64,000 nt of DNA from CAZYME01 sp964648115 (GTDB lineage: Bacteria; Pseudomonadota; Gammaproteobacteria; Legionellales; Legionellaceae). Under the pieces are notes generated by a model. The model did no database searches and was not told the origin of the DNA. It worked only from the letters and a program-made list of their open reading frames with translations. A program made the position numbers and the translations under genes. The DNA lies in assembly GCA_964648115.1 (NCBI GenBank), contig CAZYME010000001.1, positions 1 to 64,000 of the forward strand, in the 5' to 3' direction. Shown piece after piece: positions 27,401 to 35,921 of the stretch (positions are counted from its first letter, which is position 1; each line of letters starts with the position of its first letter).

Positions 27401-27900
27401 AGAAAACTTTGTGCCAAAGCATATTGTGCGATGCTATTACCCGTCTTAGCAGCTGCGATAAGATAACGTTGGGCCGATTCGGGGTTCTTTTTCACTCCTA
27501 CACCAAACAGATACGCTGCTGCACAATACATTTGTGCTTGGATATCATTAGAATCTGCAGCACGCTTAAACCAATACAGTGCTTGCTCTGGATTATTCTC
27601 TTTCATTAATGCAAACCGTGCCATTGTTTGTTGCGCGGGTAAAAAGCCTTTTTCAGCCGCACGCTTAAAATAGCGAATTGCTGTTGTGTTATTTTTCAAT
27701 TCTCCATAACCATAGAGACGCATACGTGCTATGTAATAATCAGCGACAGGGTCTTTATTCAAGTCACTAGTAAGTGGCTCTACCGCTTGCATATAATGAC
27801 CTTGGCGATAAGCGTCTAAGCCATTAGCAGCAAACGCTCCACTGCCACTTGCTGTAGCTATCAGACATAACCATGGGATTAGGCGGCTTTGCGATTTCAT
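24412..27900 (-). CDS. enhC: Sel1-repeat protein EnhC
   Basis: This 1162-residue protein has a signal peptide (MKSQSRLIPWLCLIATASGS and on to FA/A) and a long array of Sel1 (SLR) repeats of about 36 residues, of the type A-x-x-x-LG-x-x-Y-x-x-G-x-G-x-x-x-D. Examples are AQFTLSQMYQDGIGVNKDIQ and AQYQLATFYFEGLGGKRQ. Size, signal peptide and position behind enhA and enhB match Legionella pneumophila EnhC, a periplasmic protein required for efficient growth in macrophages and reported to restrain the lytic transglycosylase Slt and so limit muropeptide sensing. The C-terminal part ends NQHLTPQPGIFG. Likely coupled to peptidoglycan remodelling by EnhA. Confidence 0.88.
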   Translation of the reverse strand: MKSQSRLIPWLCLIATASGSGAFAANGLDAYRQGHYMQAVEPLTSDLNKDPVADYYIARMRLYGYGELKNNTTAIRYFKRAAEKGFLPAQQTMARFALMKENNPEQALYWFKRAADSNDIQAQMYCAAAYLFGVGVKKNPESAQRYLIAAAKTGNSIAQYALAQSFLDSRQQANKKLGLLWLEKAVAQNNPAAQTKSGELYANGAGVPVDLVKAKEMLNLAINQGYIPAVYQMAELLRKQGDFKQAKDWYIRAENAHYTPAEVGLAQIYTQQSSPFYDLHLGFLQMLKAAQNGSSEAQLALAGMYKNGQGVDKDENLAKEWAQKAIVSSKGTPASAQMDAAVWLSLGKAHTLAASGYQLRGILSDWQNPDALKENNYNQAPQMERLNRTALYKPKFVMANPNDITISEYYDALAAVLSGDSKSAELLFPRYPIDKQTGQLSDQAFFEQLQKRAVLGDSDAQFTLSQMYQDGIGVNKDIQAAIKYYELATAQQELRAEYNLGLIYLEGNGIPADYVKAVTLLRDAAFKGNDHAQYTLANINEHGYRNSAGEEVIPADPEQATAMYFLASANDYGLAQYRLAEMLVREKKADMTVAGKQKRNQMIKQLYQGAYSSGVADAALPLAFFNAMDSDKGKQALAFEEAKKSANAGNAAAALLLGLFYDRGIIEQANPEEALDWYEKASVNPVGAFILGTYISQGTGIRKNTEKGADLLQKAADAGFSYANLNLAVMKQQEGKVFLPELEKALALGNSTAGLLLADYYLSLGNDDTQLQQARNIYQSLADKGDKDGQFKLAYMYEQGLGGAIDITNAEKWYRAAAEQGQTGAQFLLGQLYQLGLVGNQPDYVEAKKWYSKAESTYAPAAIALGFVYDTVDDDYQQALTSYQHAAEQKDPIGQFDLGLIYEKGKGRAVDFVKAKELYQQAADSGHRQAMVQLAGLYFNGSLGERDEQEALAWYRKAAELGDRDALYQLGLLAETGVAIKLDFPEAIRYYQQASDKGNAKAMLALARIYQYGLGVPQDNQQAEKYYKELAKLGNAYAQYQLATFYFEGLGGKRQPQEAKQLLAQAQENGSLQARRTLQWLDAQAEQRHSFIEPVQIAQTPVLAQPVDLMYLDALSEWNRGDEHSSRVILDRIMTQFPNYTPAKRAYEQLNQHLTPQPGIFG

Positions 27901-27926
27901 AATGTTTCCCTCATTATTTATTATTG

Positions 27927-28457
27927 TTAGCGAGGAATAATGCCGTAGTGGAGCACTTCTCTGACAGCCCCCCCATTAGTATTACTATCCACTAACCAGT
28001 AATTTCCCTGATTATTCATACCATATTTTACCCTGGCATATTCACATACCTTGACGCTTTGAGCACAATCCACAATTTTACCGTAAGTGACTTTTGCATC
28101 ATCCACCGTACAAATGTATCTCACTTCTTTCTCGCTAGTTGATAATACTGCCCATTGTCTAGGATGAATAACATGGTTCAAAAACAACGTACGTGTACTA
28201 TCGCCTTTGCGCATTTGATAAAGATTGATATTGCCAGGCAAGGAGTTAAAGATAAAATAAAGTGACTGCCGCGCTCCTGCTTCTTCTGGCAGCAACGCAA
28301 GTGTTTTTAATTCAAATTGATACCCTACGTCGCGGCACCCTAAAGGAGGTTTATCCTCTTTTTCCTTAGCCGTAGCAGCATAACCAACAGCGGTTACTGC
28401 CATGAACGCAAATATAGTGACGACATAATAAACGCTTTTTTTAATTTTTTTCATCAT
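27927..28457 (-). CDS. enhB: EnhB-like periplasmic protein
   Basis: This 176-residue protein has an N-terminal signal peptide (MMKKIKKSVYYVVTIFAFMA) and a mature domain with cysteines at GCRDVGYQ, YICTVDD, DCAQ and VCEYARVKYG, which could form disulfides. No catalytic motif is visible. I call it EnhB from its place between enhA (11 bases upstream) and enhC (26 bases downstream), the order of the Legionella enhABC locus, plus matching size; sequence identity itself was not checked. Confidence 0.75.
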   Translation of the reverse strand: MMKKIKKSVYYVVTIFAFMAVTAVGYAATAKEKEDKPPLGCRDVGYQFELKTLALLPEEAGARQSLYFIFNSLPGNINLYQMRKGDSTRTLFLNHVIHPRQWAVLSTSEKEVRYICTVDDAKVTYGKIVDCAQSVKVCEYARVKYGMNNQGNYWLVDSNTNGGAVREVLHYGIIPR

Positions 28458-28468
28458 TTCGTCTCAGC

Positions 28469-29290
28469 TTAAGTTGAAGGGGCGCTATCGGGATTTACCC
28501 ATGCACCAGCTTTAACTTTCATGCCAGGAGGATCCTCAAGAGCGGCTTTGGTTGGTTTATATGCTTTACCGGTTACGGGACGCACCACAACCAGTGTGCC
28601 CATATAGCCATTCTGTTCTTTAGAGATAGTCACAAATTCTTCATTTAACCACTTCGCATCTCGAGTAAACATCCGGACACAACCATGGCTAGCGCGGTAC
28701 CCTGGAATATCATCGGACCCGTGTAAAGCAAACCCTTTGTGGAAATACATGCAATAAGGCATTTTTGCACCACCTTTACCGATGGGAAAAATATTGGATT
28801 TGCATTTTGGCCCTTCTTTACTAAATACGCGGAAGATGCCTGTTAATGTTCGGCAAGCTCTATTACTATCTGAGCATTTGTCACTGCCTGAGGCGATTGG
28901 CCCCCACTTGACTAGTTGACCCTGCTCATCGTAAGCACCCCAAGCCAATTTATCTTGGTCCACGATAATTTCTTTCTCGTGCTCACCATCAATTTTTTGC
29001 GGAAATGGAGAAAGATCCAGCAGCGTTGCGTGCTCCATATCACGGGGAACTACAATTTCTTTTCCCGACCATATAGAGTTATAACTACGATTAATCCGCT
29101 GGACTAAATCACGTTGCTGTTCATCGGGAAACAATTTATCCCAACTTTGTCCTGAGCTAATTTTGATACACTGGTATTGCGGAGAGGCACATAAACCTGG
29201 TCCATAATACGCAGGCTTTTCTGGTGCTGCTTGCTCTGCCATCGCTACAACTGGCAAACATAAAGCAATTACTGCCGTTAGTCTTTTCAT
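28469..29290 (-). CDS. enhA: L,D-transpeptidase EnhA
   Basis: A 273-residue secreted protein with signal peptide MKRLTAVIALCLPVVAMA. A LysM-like segment (CIKISSGQSWDKLFPDEQQR and on to SGKEIVVPRD) precedes a YkuD catalytic domain with FALHGSDDIPGYRASHGCVR, the HGCVR motif holding the nucleophilic cysteine. Such enzymes make 3-3 cross-links or attach proteins to peptidoglycan. It heads the enhA-enhB-enhC operon. In Legionella the locus was found through enhanced host-cell entry. Confidence 0.9.
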   Translation of the reverse strand: MKRLTAVIALCLPVVAMAEQAAPEKPAYYGPGLCASPQYQCIKISSGQSWDKLFPDEQQRDLVQRINRSYNSIWSGKEIVVPRDMEHATLLDLSPFPQKIDGEHEKEIIVDQDKLAWGAYDEQGQLVKWGPIASGSDKCSDSNRACRTLTGIFRVFSKEGPKCKSNIFPIGKGGAKMPYCMYFHKGFALHGSDDIPGYRASHGCVRMFTRDAKWLNEEFVTISKEQNGYMGTLVVVRPVTGKAYKPTKAALEDPPGMKVKAGAWVNPDSAPST

Positions 29291-29529
29291 CTCATGATTC
29301 CCAATTCATTAATCCATCAGGGGGCTGAAACACACCGGCGCATCCTTGCCCGTGATCATCATGTCGGTCATATTCAAAAAAAGTTTAGTGTTTATTAAAC
29401 AATTATTAATAGACCGTAATATTACTATAGATTAAAAGCGCAATGATGGATATGTGTCTTCTACTTCAAAACACTTGGATGTGAATTTTTAAATCAAAAT
29501 GATTTATTTAAAGATTTGTTTTGCTAATT

Positions 29530-30204
29530 TTAGCTAATAAGAATATACGGATTTTGCTTTTTATCGAGCCACATAAGCAGCGCTAATAAGTGCGGCTCAT
29601 CCATTGAAACGCATCCCGCAGTTGGCAAATTAGGTGCCTTACGTAAGTGCATGAAAATGGCACTTCCGGCACCTGGAATGATAGGGTTCATGTTGTAATT
29701 GACTACAACACCCATCTTGTAAGATTTTACTAACATAGACTCATAACTTTTCGCATCCGTTTTACCATTAACCCAAGTGTTGTAATCTTTATGATTTGGA
29801 TCATCAATAAATTTATCCTCGGACGTGATGTACTTATAATCCATTTTAAGGGCTAATGGCTGAGAACCAAACGCCTCACCTAAAGCATATAAACCGACTG
29901 GCGTTTTCATATCCCCCTCTTTCTTTTCTCCCATAGATGCCACACCATTTTCGCCAATGGAGCCCAACCATGAGGGCGCCAACACTTGTCTCCATGTCTT
30001 ACCCCGCCTCTGACAGGCGGTGATCTCAGCTTTAAAACCACCAAGAGATTGAACCACAATAACTTGCTCGGTAGCAGGAGGTAGGTTTTGAAGATTTGTT
30101 AATGTCTGACAATTAACATTTTGTTGTTTGATTGGAGTAGATGCCACCAAAATTTGAGTTGTGGATGCGGCTAAAATTAGAATAACGAGTAACAAGTATT
30201 TCAT
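29530..30204 (-). CDS. L,D-transpeptidase family protein
   Basis: The 224-residue product has signal peptide MKYLLLVILILAASTTQILV. The YkuD domain has GDMKTPVGLYALGEAFGSQP, GSAIFMHL and LPTAGCVSMDEPHLLALLMW, so the catalytic motif reads TAGCVSM in place of HGCVR, the form seen in the YafK/CA265-like branch. Probably a periplasmic peptidoglycan L,D-transpeptidase or carboxypeptidase. Its ATG directly follows the stop of the NlpC/P60 gene (TAA then ATG, zero gap), so the two enzymes are made together. Confidence 0.85.
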   Translation of the reverse strand: MKYLLLVILILAASTTQILVASTPIKQQNVNCQTLTNLQNLPPATEQVIVVQSLGGFKAEITACQRRGKTWRQVLAPSWLGSIGENGVASMGEKKEGDMKTPVGLYALGEAFGSQPLALKMDYKYITSEDKFIDDPNHKDYNTWVNGKTDAKSYESMLVKSYKMGVVVNYNMNPIIPGAGSAIFMHLRKAPNLPTAGCVSMDEPHLLALLMWLDKKQNPYILIS

Positions 30205-31680
30205 TTATACGCCCTGCATCGCAGTAAAATATTTTGTAAATGCTTGTGGAGTCGCGGCTCTCGTATCCAGCTCATCCAGATAAACTAACTTAAAAGCCGA
30301 CTTATTAGCAAGAGAGCTAATATCGGGGCTTTCTTGGTAATATTTTAGAAGTGGTAAAAAGAGTGATTGGCCAACGACGTAGCGCTTATCTCTGTTCGCG
30401 GGAGCAAGTCCCCAAAGATTTTGATACGTCATAGCCTCTTCCTCGTGATTCCCCATATAAAGCATCACATGCCCCCCCACATAAATAATTGTCATCAATG
30501 GGTGCCCGTTAGCCTTTAATGTATTGATACGTTCGTCCTCATTACTTGTCGATAAATCCAACGTCGAATTGAACTGCGTTTGCTGTGCAGAGTTTCTTGG
30601 TAACCAAATACCAAATGGCGTGAATATACTTTTCATTTCTTGCGAACAATCATTAAAAAAGAACGCTCCACCCCAACCATATGGACGATTCTGCAATTGT
30701 GTAAGAATCTTTGCCATATTTTTTTTAGATGCTACTAACGGCATCAAACTCGCGGCATGTCGATTAATAACGCCCACCTTCATCACCGCTTGCTGCTGTT
30801 CATTTTTCACTGGAATAAAGATAGAAATAGCCTGCTCATCTCGTTTAACGAGGGGGAACACAGCACCAATATAGCTTTTAAATTGAAAACGCTGCTGCTT
30901 ATCAAGCACGCTCGTCTCTGTTTCTGTAATGGCCATAAGACCATTATGAGCCGCAGCCTGCCATTTTTGGATAAATCCACTCGATGCATAAGCAATATCA
31001 CTGCTTTTAACCCAGGCAAAATACGCATCCGGTGTTAACACCAAAGACCACGCCTTATCCCGTGAAACACTCAAAACATAAAGAGGCGTTCCAGACCAAA
31101 TAGCGGATTCTTGTAAGTTATCAAATGGGAACCCTTGCCCAGGTAAACTAGCGTGAAAAAAATCGGGAGACTCATCAGGCAAAGCGCGAGCGAAAGTATT
31201 CGTAATTGCGATAGCTTTATTCTTGTCATTGAACTCGATCGATTCCAACGCTCCAAAATCCATATTCTGCTTAATTTTGTTCAACCAAACCTCATCATGC
31301 TCTTTAAAATTTTCAGCATAATGACGTTCTGTGGCAGCTTTATTCTGATTATCAAAATCTTCTACAATCTGCGGTTCTATTTTTTTTACAACCGGCAATA
31401 TAGATTTAACCATCTGCTCACTCCACGGAGAGAGCCCTTTAGCATCACTTGCATAATAATGATTATAAAATTGCTGCAACTGCCCAGCTTGATACTCAGG
31501 CGTCAACAAAGCAGCGGAATAATCATCACTGTCTGAAGGCAAGTGGTCACCGATGTTCTGCGTATAAGCTTTAATTGAAAAATCATACACAGGTACTTCC
31601 ATCGCAAAAGATACTGATACAAATAAACACAATAAGATAGAAAGGAAGGGCTTAATTAGATTACAGCGAATAGAAAACAT
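30205..31680 (-). CDS. SH3/NlpC-P60 family peptidoglycan endopeptidase
   Basis: This 491-residue protein has signal peptide MFSIRCNLIKPFLSILLCLF and so on. A long helical N-terminal region is followed by bacterial SH3 modules (GTPLYVLSVSRDKAWSLVLT, YFAWVKSSDIAYA) and a C-terminal NlpC/P60 cysteine peptidase: RPYGWGGAFFFNDCSQEMKS with Cys345, and GGHVMLYMG with His404. The family cleaves the gamma-D-Glu to diamino acid bond in stem peptides. The start is the ATG at 31680, not the TTG one codon earlier. Together with the following L,D-transpeptidase and the enhABC operon it makes a five-gene wall-remodelling block. Confidence 0.85.
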   Translation of the reverse strand: MFSIRCNLIKPFLSILLCLFVSVSFAMEVPVYDFSIKAYTQNIGDHLPSDSDDYSAALLTPEYQAGQLQQFYNHYYASDAKGLSPWSEQMVKSILPVVKKIEPQIVEDFDNQNKAATERHYAENFKEHDEVWLNKIKQNMDFGALESIEFNDKNKAIAITNTFARALPDESPDFFHASLPGQGFPFDNLQESAIWSGTPLYVLSVSRDKAWSLVLTPDAYFAWVKSSDIAYASSGFIQKWQAAAHNGLMAITETETSVLDKQQRFQFKSYIGAVFPLVKRDEQAISIFIPVKNEQQQAVMKVGVINRHAASLMPLVASKKNMAKILTQLQNRPYGWGGAFFFNDCSQEMKSIFTPFGIWLPRNSAQQTQFNSTLDLSTSNEDERINTLKANGHPLMTIIYVGGHVMLYMGNHEEEAMTYQNLWGLAPANRDKRYVVGQSLFLPLLKYYQESPDISSLANKSAFKLVYLDELDTRAATPQAFTKYFTAMQGV

Positions 31681-31955
31681 CAAAAATTATCCAACCAGTA
31701 AAAGCTGGCATAATTGTATCATAAAGTAAACTATATGAACATTATTTATGCTTTTACTTGGTATGTTAATAAAAACCACCTGGCTGCGCTCCGCACAGGC
31801 CGCACTGCATATTTATCAACAACACTGCTTGAGAAGACTTCACCAAGGCAGTGGAATAATCATCACGTCGAGTAAATCGTATATACGGGCAAATAGTATG
31901 TATTTTTATCTACATGTGTTATTGTCTGGCAAAATAATCTGAAACGAAACTAATA

Positions 31956-34900
31956 ATGTCGTATCTCAACATTGCCAATCTATTAGAACCATTAGAATCA
32001 ATATCGCTTATTGAAGAGTTCGAAAGAACAATAACTGAACGAAACATCGCTAAACTCATCCATACAGAGATTCCAGGCTGTAACGATGAAGAACGATTCA
32101 AGGTTGTTGAATTATTACTTTCATTAACAAAACGCTTTGATTTTAATTTACCACTAATGCAGGTATGGAGTGGACTATTTGAGCAGTGCTTTACCGCAGA
32201 AAATGTATACAAATTCGCAGTTCGTGAGACCGCTTCAGAAACGATGCCGCTCTTTCTAACCAGCGGCCCGCTTTTTGAGGCAAAACAACAAATCAGATTA
32301 CAACTAATATCACAGCAGATCCCCTTCGCTGCCTTTTTCTGTGATGGTCAGTTTTTTGTGGCGATCAACTCAAACAAAATAGAGTTTAAGCAGCTTTGTT
32401 GTACGAATACGAACTACCCAATAGAAACATTACAGGAAGAGCTAACTCCCAAAGGTATAAGCCTTCATGAGCCTCTTGTTTGTATTGCCCCTAATCTGCT
32501 GCATAATCTTAATGCGCTTAAACATATAACCGCATGTACAAACATGAACCTTGCCAATCACCCTGATTTATTTGCCCAAGATACAGGATCACATGATCCT
32601 GGCCTTTCATTAACACATCAAAATAGTGCTAAGCCATGGGATCCTTTTCAATTATATTTTCAAGCTGAAACCGATCAACTGCTTGGTTGGCGTTTTATAA
32701 CGAATCTAGAAAAGTCAGAACAGCTCACTGCTAAAAATGTTGCTTTATTTATTGGCTTTATAAATAAAACGGCATCTAACAAGCCAAAACTTTGCCATGA
32801 AAATTGGGAAAACCTGGTTTATGCTGTTTCAATCTTAGCTGATAAAAAATTACTTTGTGACTCATGGGTAAAAACCCTCATGCACTCAAGAAAAAACTAT
32901 CCCACAAAAGGTAAAGTTGATTGGCTGCATCATCACATACAATATAGGGTCAATTTAGACCCAGCTTGGCTACAATCTCGATATACTACGCTGTCAGAAA
33001 ATGACAACGAGTATTTATGGCCATTGATGCTAATATTTCTGGAGGTATTTAAAAACAAACCCGAACAATACCTCATCGACATGGAAAATTTCTGTAAGTC
33101 TATCCCTCGGAGTTATAGTAATTACGACATAGCTGCTGACACCATAAATAAATTACTAGAATTATTAAGAAACGGCCTCCTTGATCAGCATAACTGTAGT
33201 ATTTTATTTACATTGCGTTGGGAGCGCCCCCTTGAAAATATAATCTATTCAAATGGTTTTTTTGATAATCCCTTGCACTTCAATGAGGGTAAGCCATTTC
33301 AAAATTTTCTAGGCTCCTCCTACCCTATCGCCCGTATTGCTGCTTTAAAAAAAGTTATAACATGGGGGCTAGCTGAATCCTACCAAACAATTATAAAACA
33401 ACATCCATCCGAAGCGTTTTTATTAAGTATTGTAACTTGTCCACCATTAAGTACGTCCCAATTTGATGCTTTGGCAGGCTGCGATCCAGAAACAAGCGAA
33501 CTACGGGCGAAGGCTCTCTATGTGTTTTATCATAATGACCTACTTACTGTAACGAATACTCAAAAAATTTTCGAGCCTGATGTGCCACCAGGCTTAAGAG
33601 ATCTAGTTAGCGCCTATTTGCACAGAAAAAATATCGATGACGTTCCCCTCCAACTAACGCAAGAGATAATAGATGCGGCTTTGATGCAGCCTGGCTTGTT
33701 TGATGCCCTGCACTCTCTCAAAAAGCGAGGCTTATTGGTTACCAATAATATAAACATATTACTTGCAAAAAAAGATCATTTTTTATTCAATGCAATTGAA
33801 ATTTTAGGAACTCGATTAACGCAATCTATGCTGGATGTATTGCAGGAGTGTGATCCAAGAACCGCAGTCAAAAATTTTGAAGTACGAGCAAATGCGCTTC
33901 CTTTATTAGATGAAATGGGGCTTTTAGAACCAGACCAGCCCTTTATTCTGAATATTGATTCATCAAAAGATGAGCTATTAAAGATAGTCAATCTCCTTAG
34001 GGATATACATAAAGAAAAAATTCCCATGACAAGATCCTTGCTTGAGATGTTTCTAGCACACCAAACGCCTAAATTGCTGCTTAATACACTGAAAACAATG
34101 GATAAGAGCCTCTTAAGCTACGATAATATTGCGAAAATTACCTCCCAACCATGTTTAGAAGCACTAGCGAATTTTATTAGATTAACCCCACGGTTCTATG
34201 AGACCCGATCTTATCAAGCTTATTTTGATAACCTACTTAAGCACATTTTTGTACTTGAAAACGATAAAATAAGGAATGCATTTACCTCTCTTCTGGAGCA
34301 AAAAAGAACAGGCGTATTTTATCAGTCATTTTTTGAAATTTGTGCTCAGCAAGAAGAAAAACCTTTGGAAGAAGCTCAAGCAACTGTCATGCGTTTTTTA
34401 CAGAATTTGTCGAAAGAGGAGTCAGAAAAAGAAAAGCGCCTACTAGAAAAGCGAGAGCAGCTCACCGGGAATCCACACAGCCTAACTTTTTTTAGGGCAT
34501 CATCAACTGATGTTGAAAAAATAGCCACATCGGGAGAAGCCGATTTCAATGAAATAATAAGGCGCATTCCTTCGACTAAACAAGCGGATATTGAGGTCCA
34601 ATTAACGGAAGTAACACCCCAACATATATCCTCATTGCATACCATGATGAGTAGTCAAACACATTTACTGAGTGATGCATCTTTTATTCGTGATCCGATG
34701 TTTCCTTTCACAGCACTGCTAGCCGTTCGTATAAATCAAATATCTCCTCTTCAATTTGGGACGTTGATGACTTTGTGGGGAGATTTAAAATTTATTTTAC
34801 CTGGGGCAGAATATATAGAGCTTTTTACACATAACCTAGAAATAAATAAGCGAGCATCCGACTTCTTGTTGCCTAGCCTAGCGCCATCACCAGCGTTCCC

Positions 34901-35897
34901 TTATTTAATTAATCAAACTCCAGAGCAAATCCTTCTAAACATTTATGAAAAGGCACGTGATTTACCACAAAGCGAGAAAGGCTTTTGGGTAGCAAAGATG
35001 CATAGGAGTGCTTACAGCGTAAGCCACTTTATACATCTATCACTGGGTCTCCGATACTTAGCTCTGACTGATGATGGCCGGCTTATAATCCCAAGTTTTG
35101 GATTGCGAAAGGCATTTTTAGATGGAGCATTTTCCGATGCTGTTCGACTCAATCCAGTTATCGGCGAGTCTACACCTCTCGATATCAGAATAGGAGGTTT
35201 AAAGCGACACCGCGATATCACAATACCTTTTCCCGGAAATCCACTTCCGACCTCTGCAGATAATCACCCCGCGCCTAGAGTGTATGATTTTTTAAATCAT
35301 GATGCTTATCACGCACTCCGAGCTAGCAGAATTGCTAAAGAAGAAACAGCGCAATATATCAGCATCGGAGACATATTGAGCACCATGCAAGAGCGTTACA
35401 ATGTCGAAGTAAAGAAACTGACCCAACGCTATCAAGCACAGGTGAGTCGTTTACCTGAATTTGGTAGGGCTATAGAAAAATTACCTGCGAGCACACAACA
35501 CCAATTGACAGAGGAAGCTCGTAGTGCACTCAATAGATTAATAAAACTTATTGCGATGTTCAAAAATGCGCGCCAATTATATGGGAAGTTGAAATTCACG
35601 CTTTGGGATATGGAGCCATATGCAAGTGGCCGCTCACTTGATCATCCTCAAAAAACAGAGCATGAGGATTTTCTTCGAATTGTATTAAGTATAGAGAGAT
35701 ATTTAATCGATTTAACACCACAAGACAATTTGGTTCTTAGCAGATGTTTTACACGTAAAGCTGCTGCTTCTATATTAGATGTAGTAAAACCTAGCGCTCC
35801 TCTTCTAAACGCTGCAAAAGCGCGTTTAGAAGAGGAGTTTTCTACAGAAAATCAGACAAGCCTAGAGGACTTTCGGGCTATTTTTATGGGAATGTAA
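31956..35897 (+). CDS. 1313-residue protein of unknown function, possible effector
   Basis: No family is recognised. The protein is soluble and mostly helical, with no signal peptide. A charged helical stretch near residue 830 (SKEESEKEKRLLEKREQLTG) could be coiled. Near residue 1113 the segment YDFLNHDAYHALRASRIAKE carries an H-D-x-x-H cluster that could bind metal. The C-terminus (EEEFSTENQTSLEDF then RAIFMGM) is acid-rich, like the E-rich export signals of Legionella Dot/Icm effectors. Size, AT-rich codon use and location beside envelope and virulence-type genes suggest an effector; that is inference. The ribosome-binding site is weak, and it is convergent with uvrC. Confidence 0.7.
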   Translation: MSYLNIANLLEPLESISLIEEFERTITERNIAKLIHTEIPGCNDEERFKVVELLLSLTKRFDFNLPLMQVWSGLFEQCFTAENVYKFAVRETASETMPLFLTSGPLFEAKQQIRLQLISQQIPFAAFFCDGQFFVAINSNKIEFKQLCCTNTNYPIETLQEELTPKGISLHEPLVCIAPNLLHNLNALKHITACTNMNLANHPDLFAQDTGSHDPGLSLTHQNSAKPWDPFQLYFQAETDQLLGWRFITNLEKSEQLTAKNVALFIGFINKTASNKPKLCHENWENLVYAVSILADKKLLCDSWVKTLMHSRKNYPTKGKVDWLHHHIQYRVNLDPAWLQSRYTTLSENDNEYLWPLMLIFLEVFKNKPEQYLIDMENFCKSIPRSYSNYDIAADTINKLLELLRNGLLDQHNCSILFTLRWERPLENIIYSNGFFDNPLHFNEGKPFQNFLGSSYPIARIAALKKVITWGLAESYQTIIKQHPSEAFLLSIVTCPPLSTSQFDALAGCDPETSELRAKALYVFYHNDLLTVTNTQKIFEPDVPPGLRDLVSAYLHRKNIDDVPLQLTQEIIDAALMQPGLFDALHSLKKRGLLVTNNINILLAKKDHFLFNAIEILGTRLTQSMLDVLQECDPRTAVKNFEVRANALPLLDEMGLLEPDQPFILNIDSSKDELLKIVNLLRDIHKEKIPMTRSLLEMFLAHQTPKLLLNTLKTMDKSLLSYDNIAKITSQPCLEALANFIRLTPRFYETRSYQAYFDNLLKHIFVLENDKIRNAFTSLLEQKRTGVFYQSFFEICAQQEEKPLEEAQATVMRFLQNLSKEESEKEKRLLEKREQLTGNPHSLTFFRASSTDVEKIATSGEADFNEIIRRIPSTKQADIEVQLTEVTPQHISSLHTMMSSQTHLLSDASFIRDPMFPFTALLAVRINQISPLQFGTLMTLWGDLKFILPGAEYIELFTHNLEINKRASDFLLPSLAPSPAFPYLINQTPEQILLNIYEKARDLPQSEKGFWVAKMHRSAYSVSHFIHLSLGLRYLALTDDGRLIIPSFGLRKAFLDGAFSDAVRLNPVIGESTPLDIRIGGLKRHRDITIPFPGNPLPTSADNHPAPRVYDFLNHDAYHALRASRIAKEETAQYISIGDILSTMQERYNVEVKKLTQRYQAQVSRLPEFGRAIEKLPASTQHQLTEEARSALNRLIKLIAMFKNARQLYGKLKFTLWDMEPYASGRSLDHPQKTEHEDFLRIVLSIERYLIDLTPQDNLVLSRCFTRKAAASILDVVKPSAPLLNAAKARLEEEFSTENQTSLEDFRAIFMGM

Positions 35898-35921
35898 AAT
35901 GAATATTGGAGGCACTATCGC

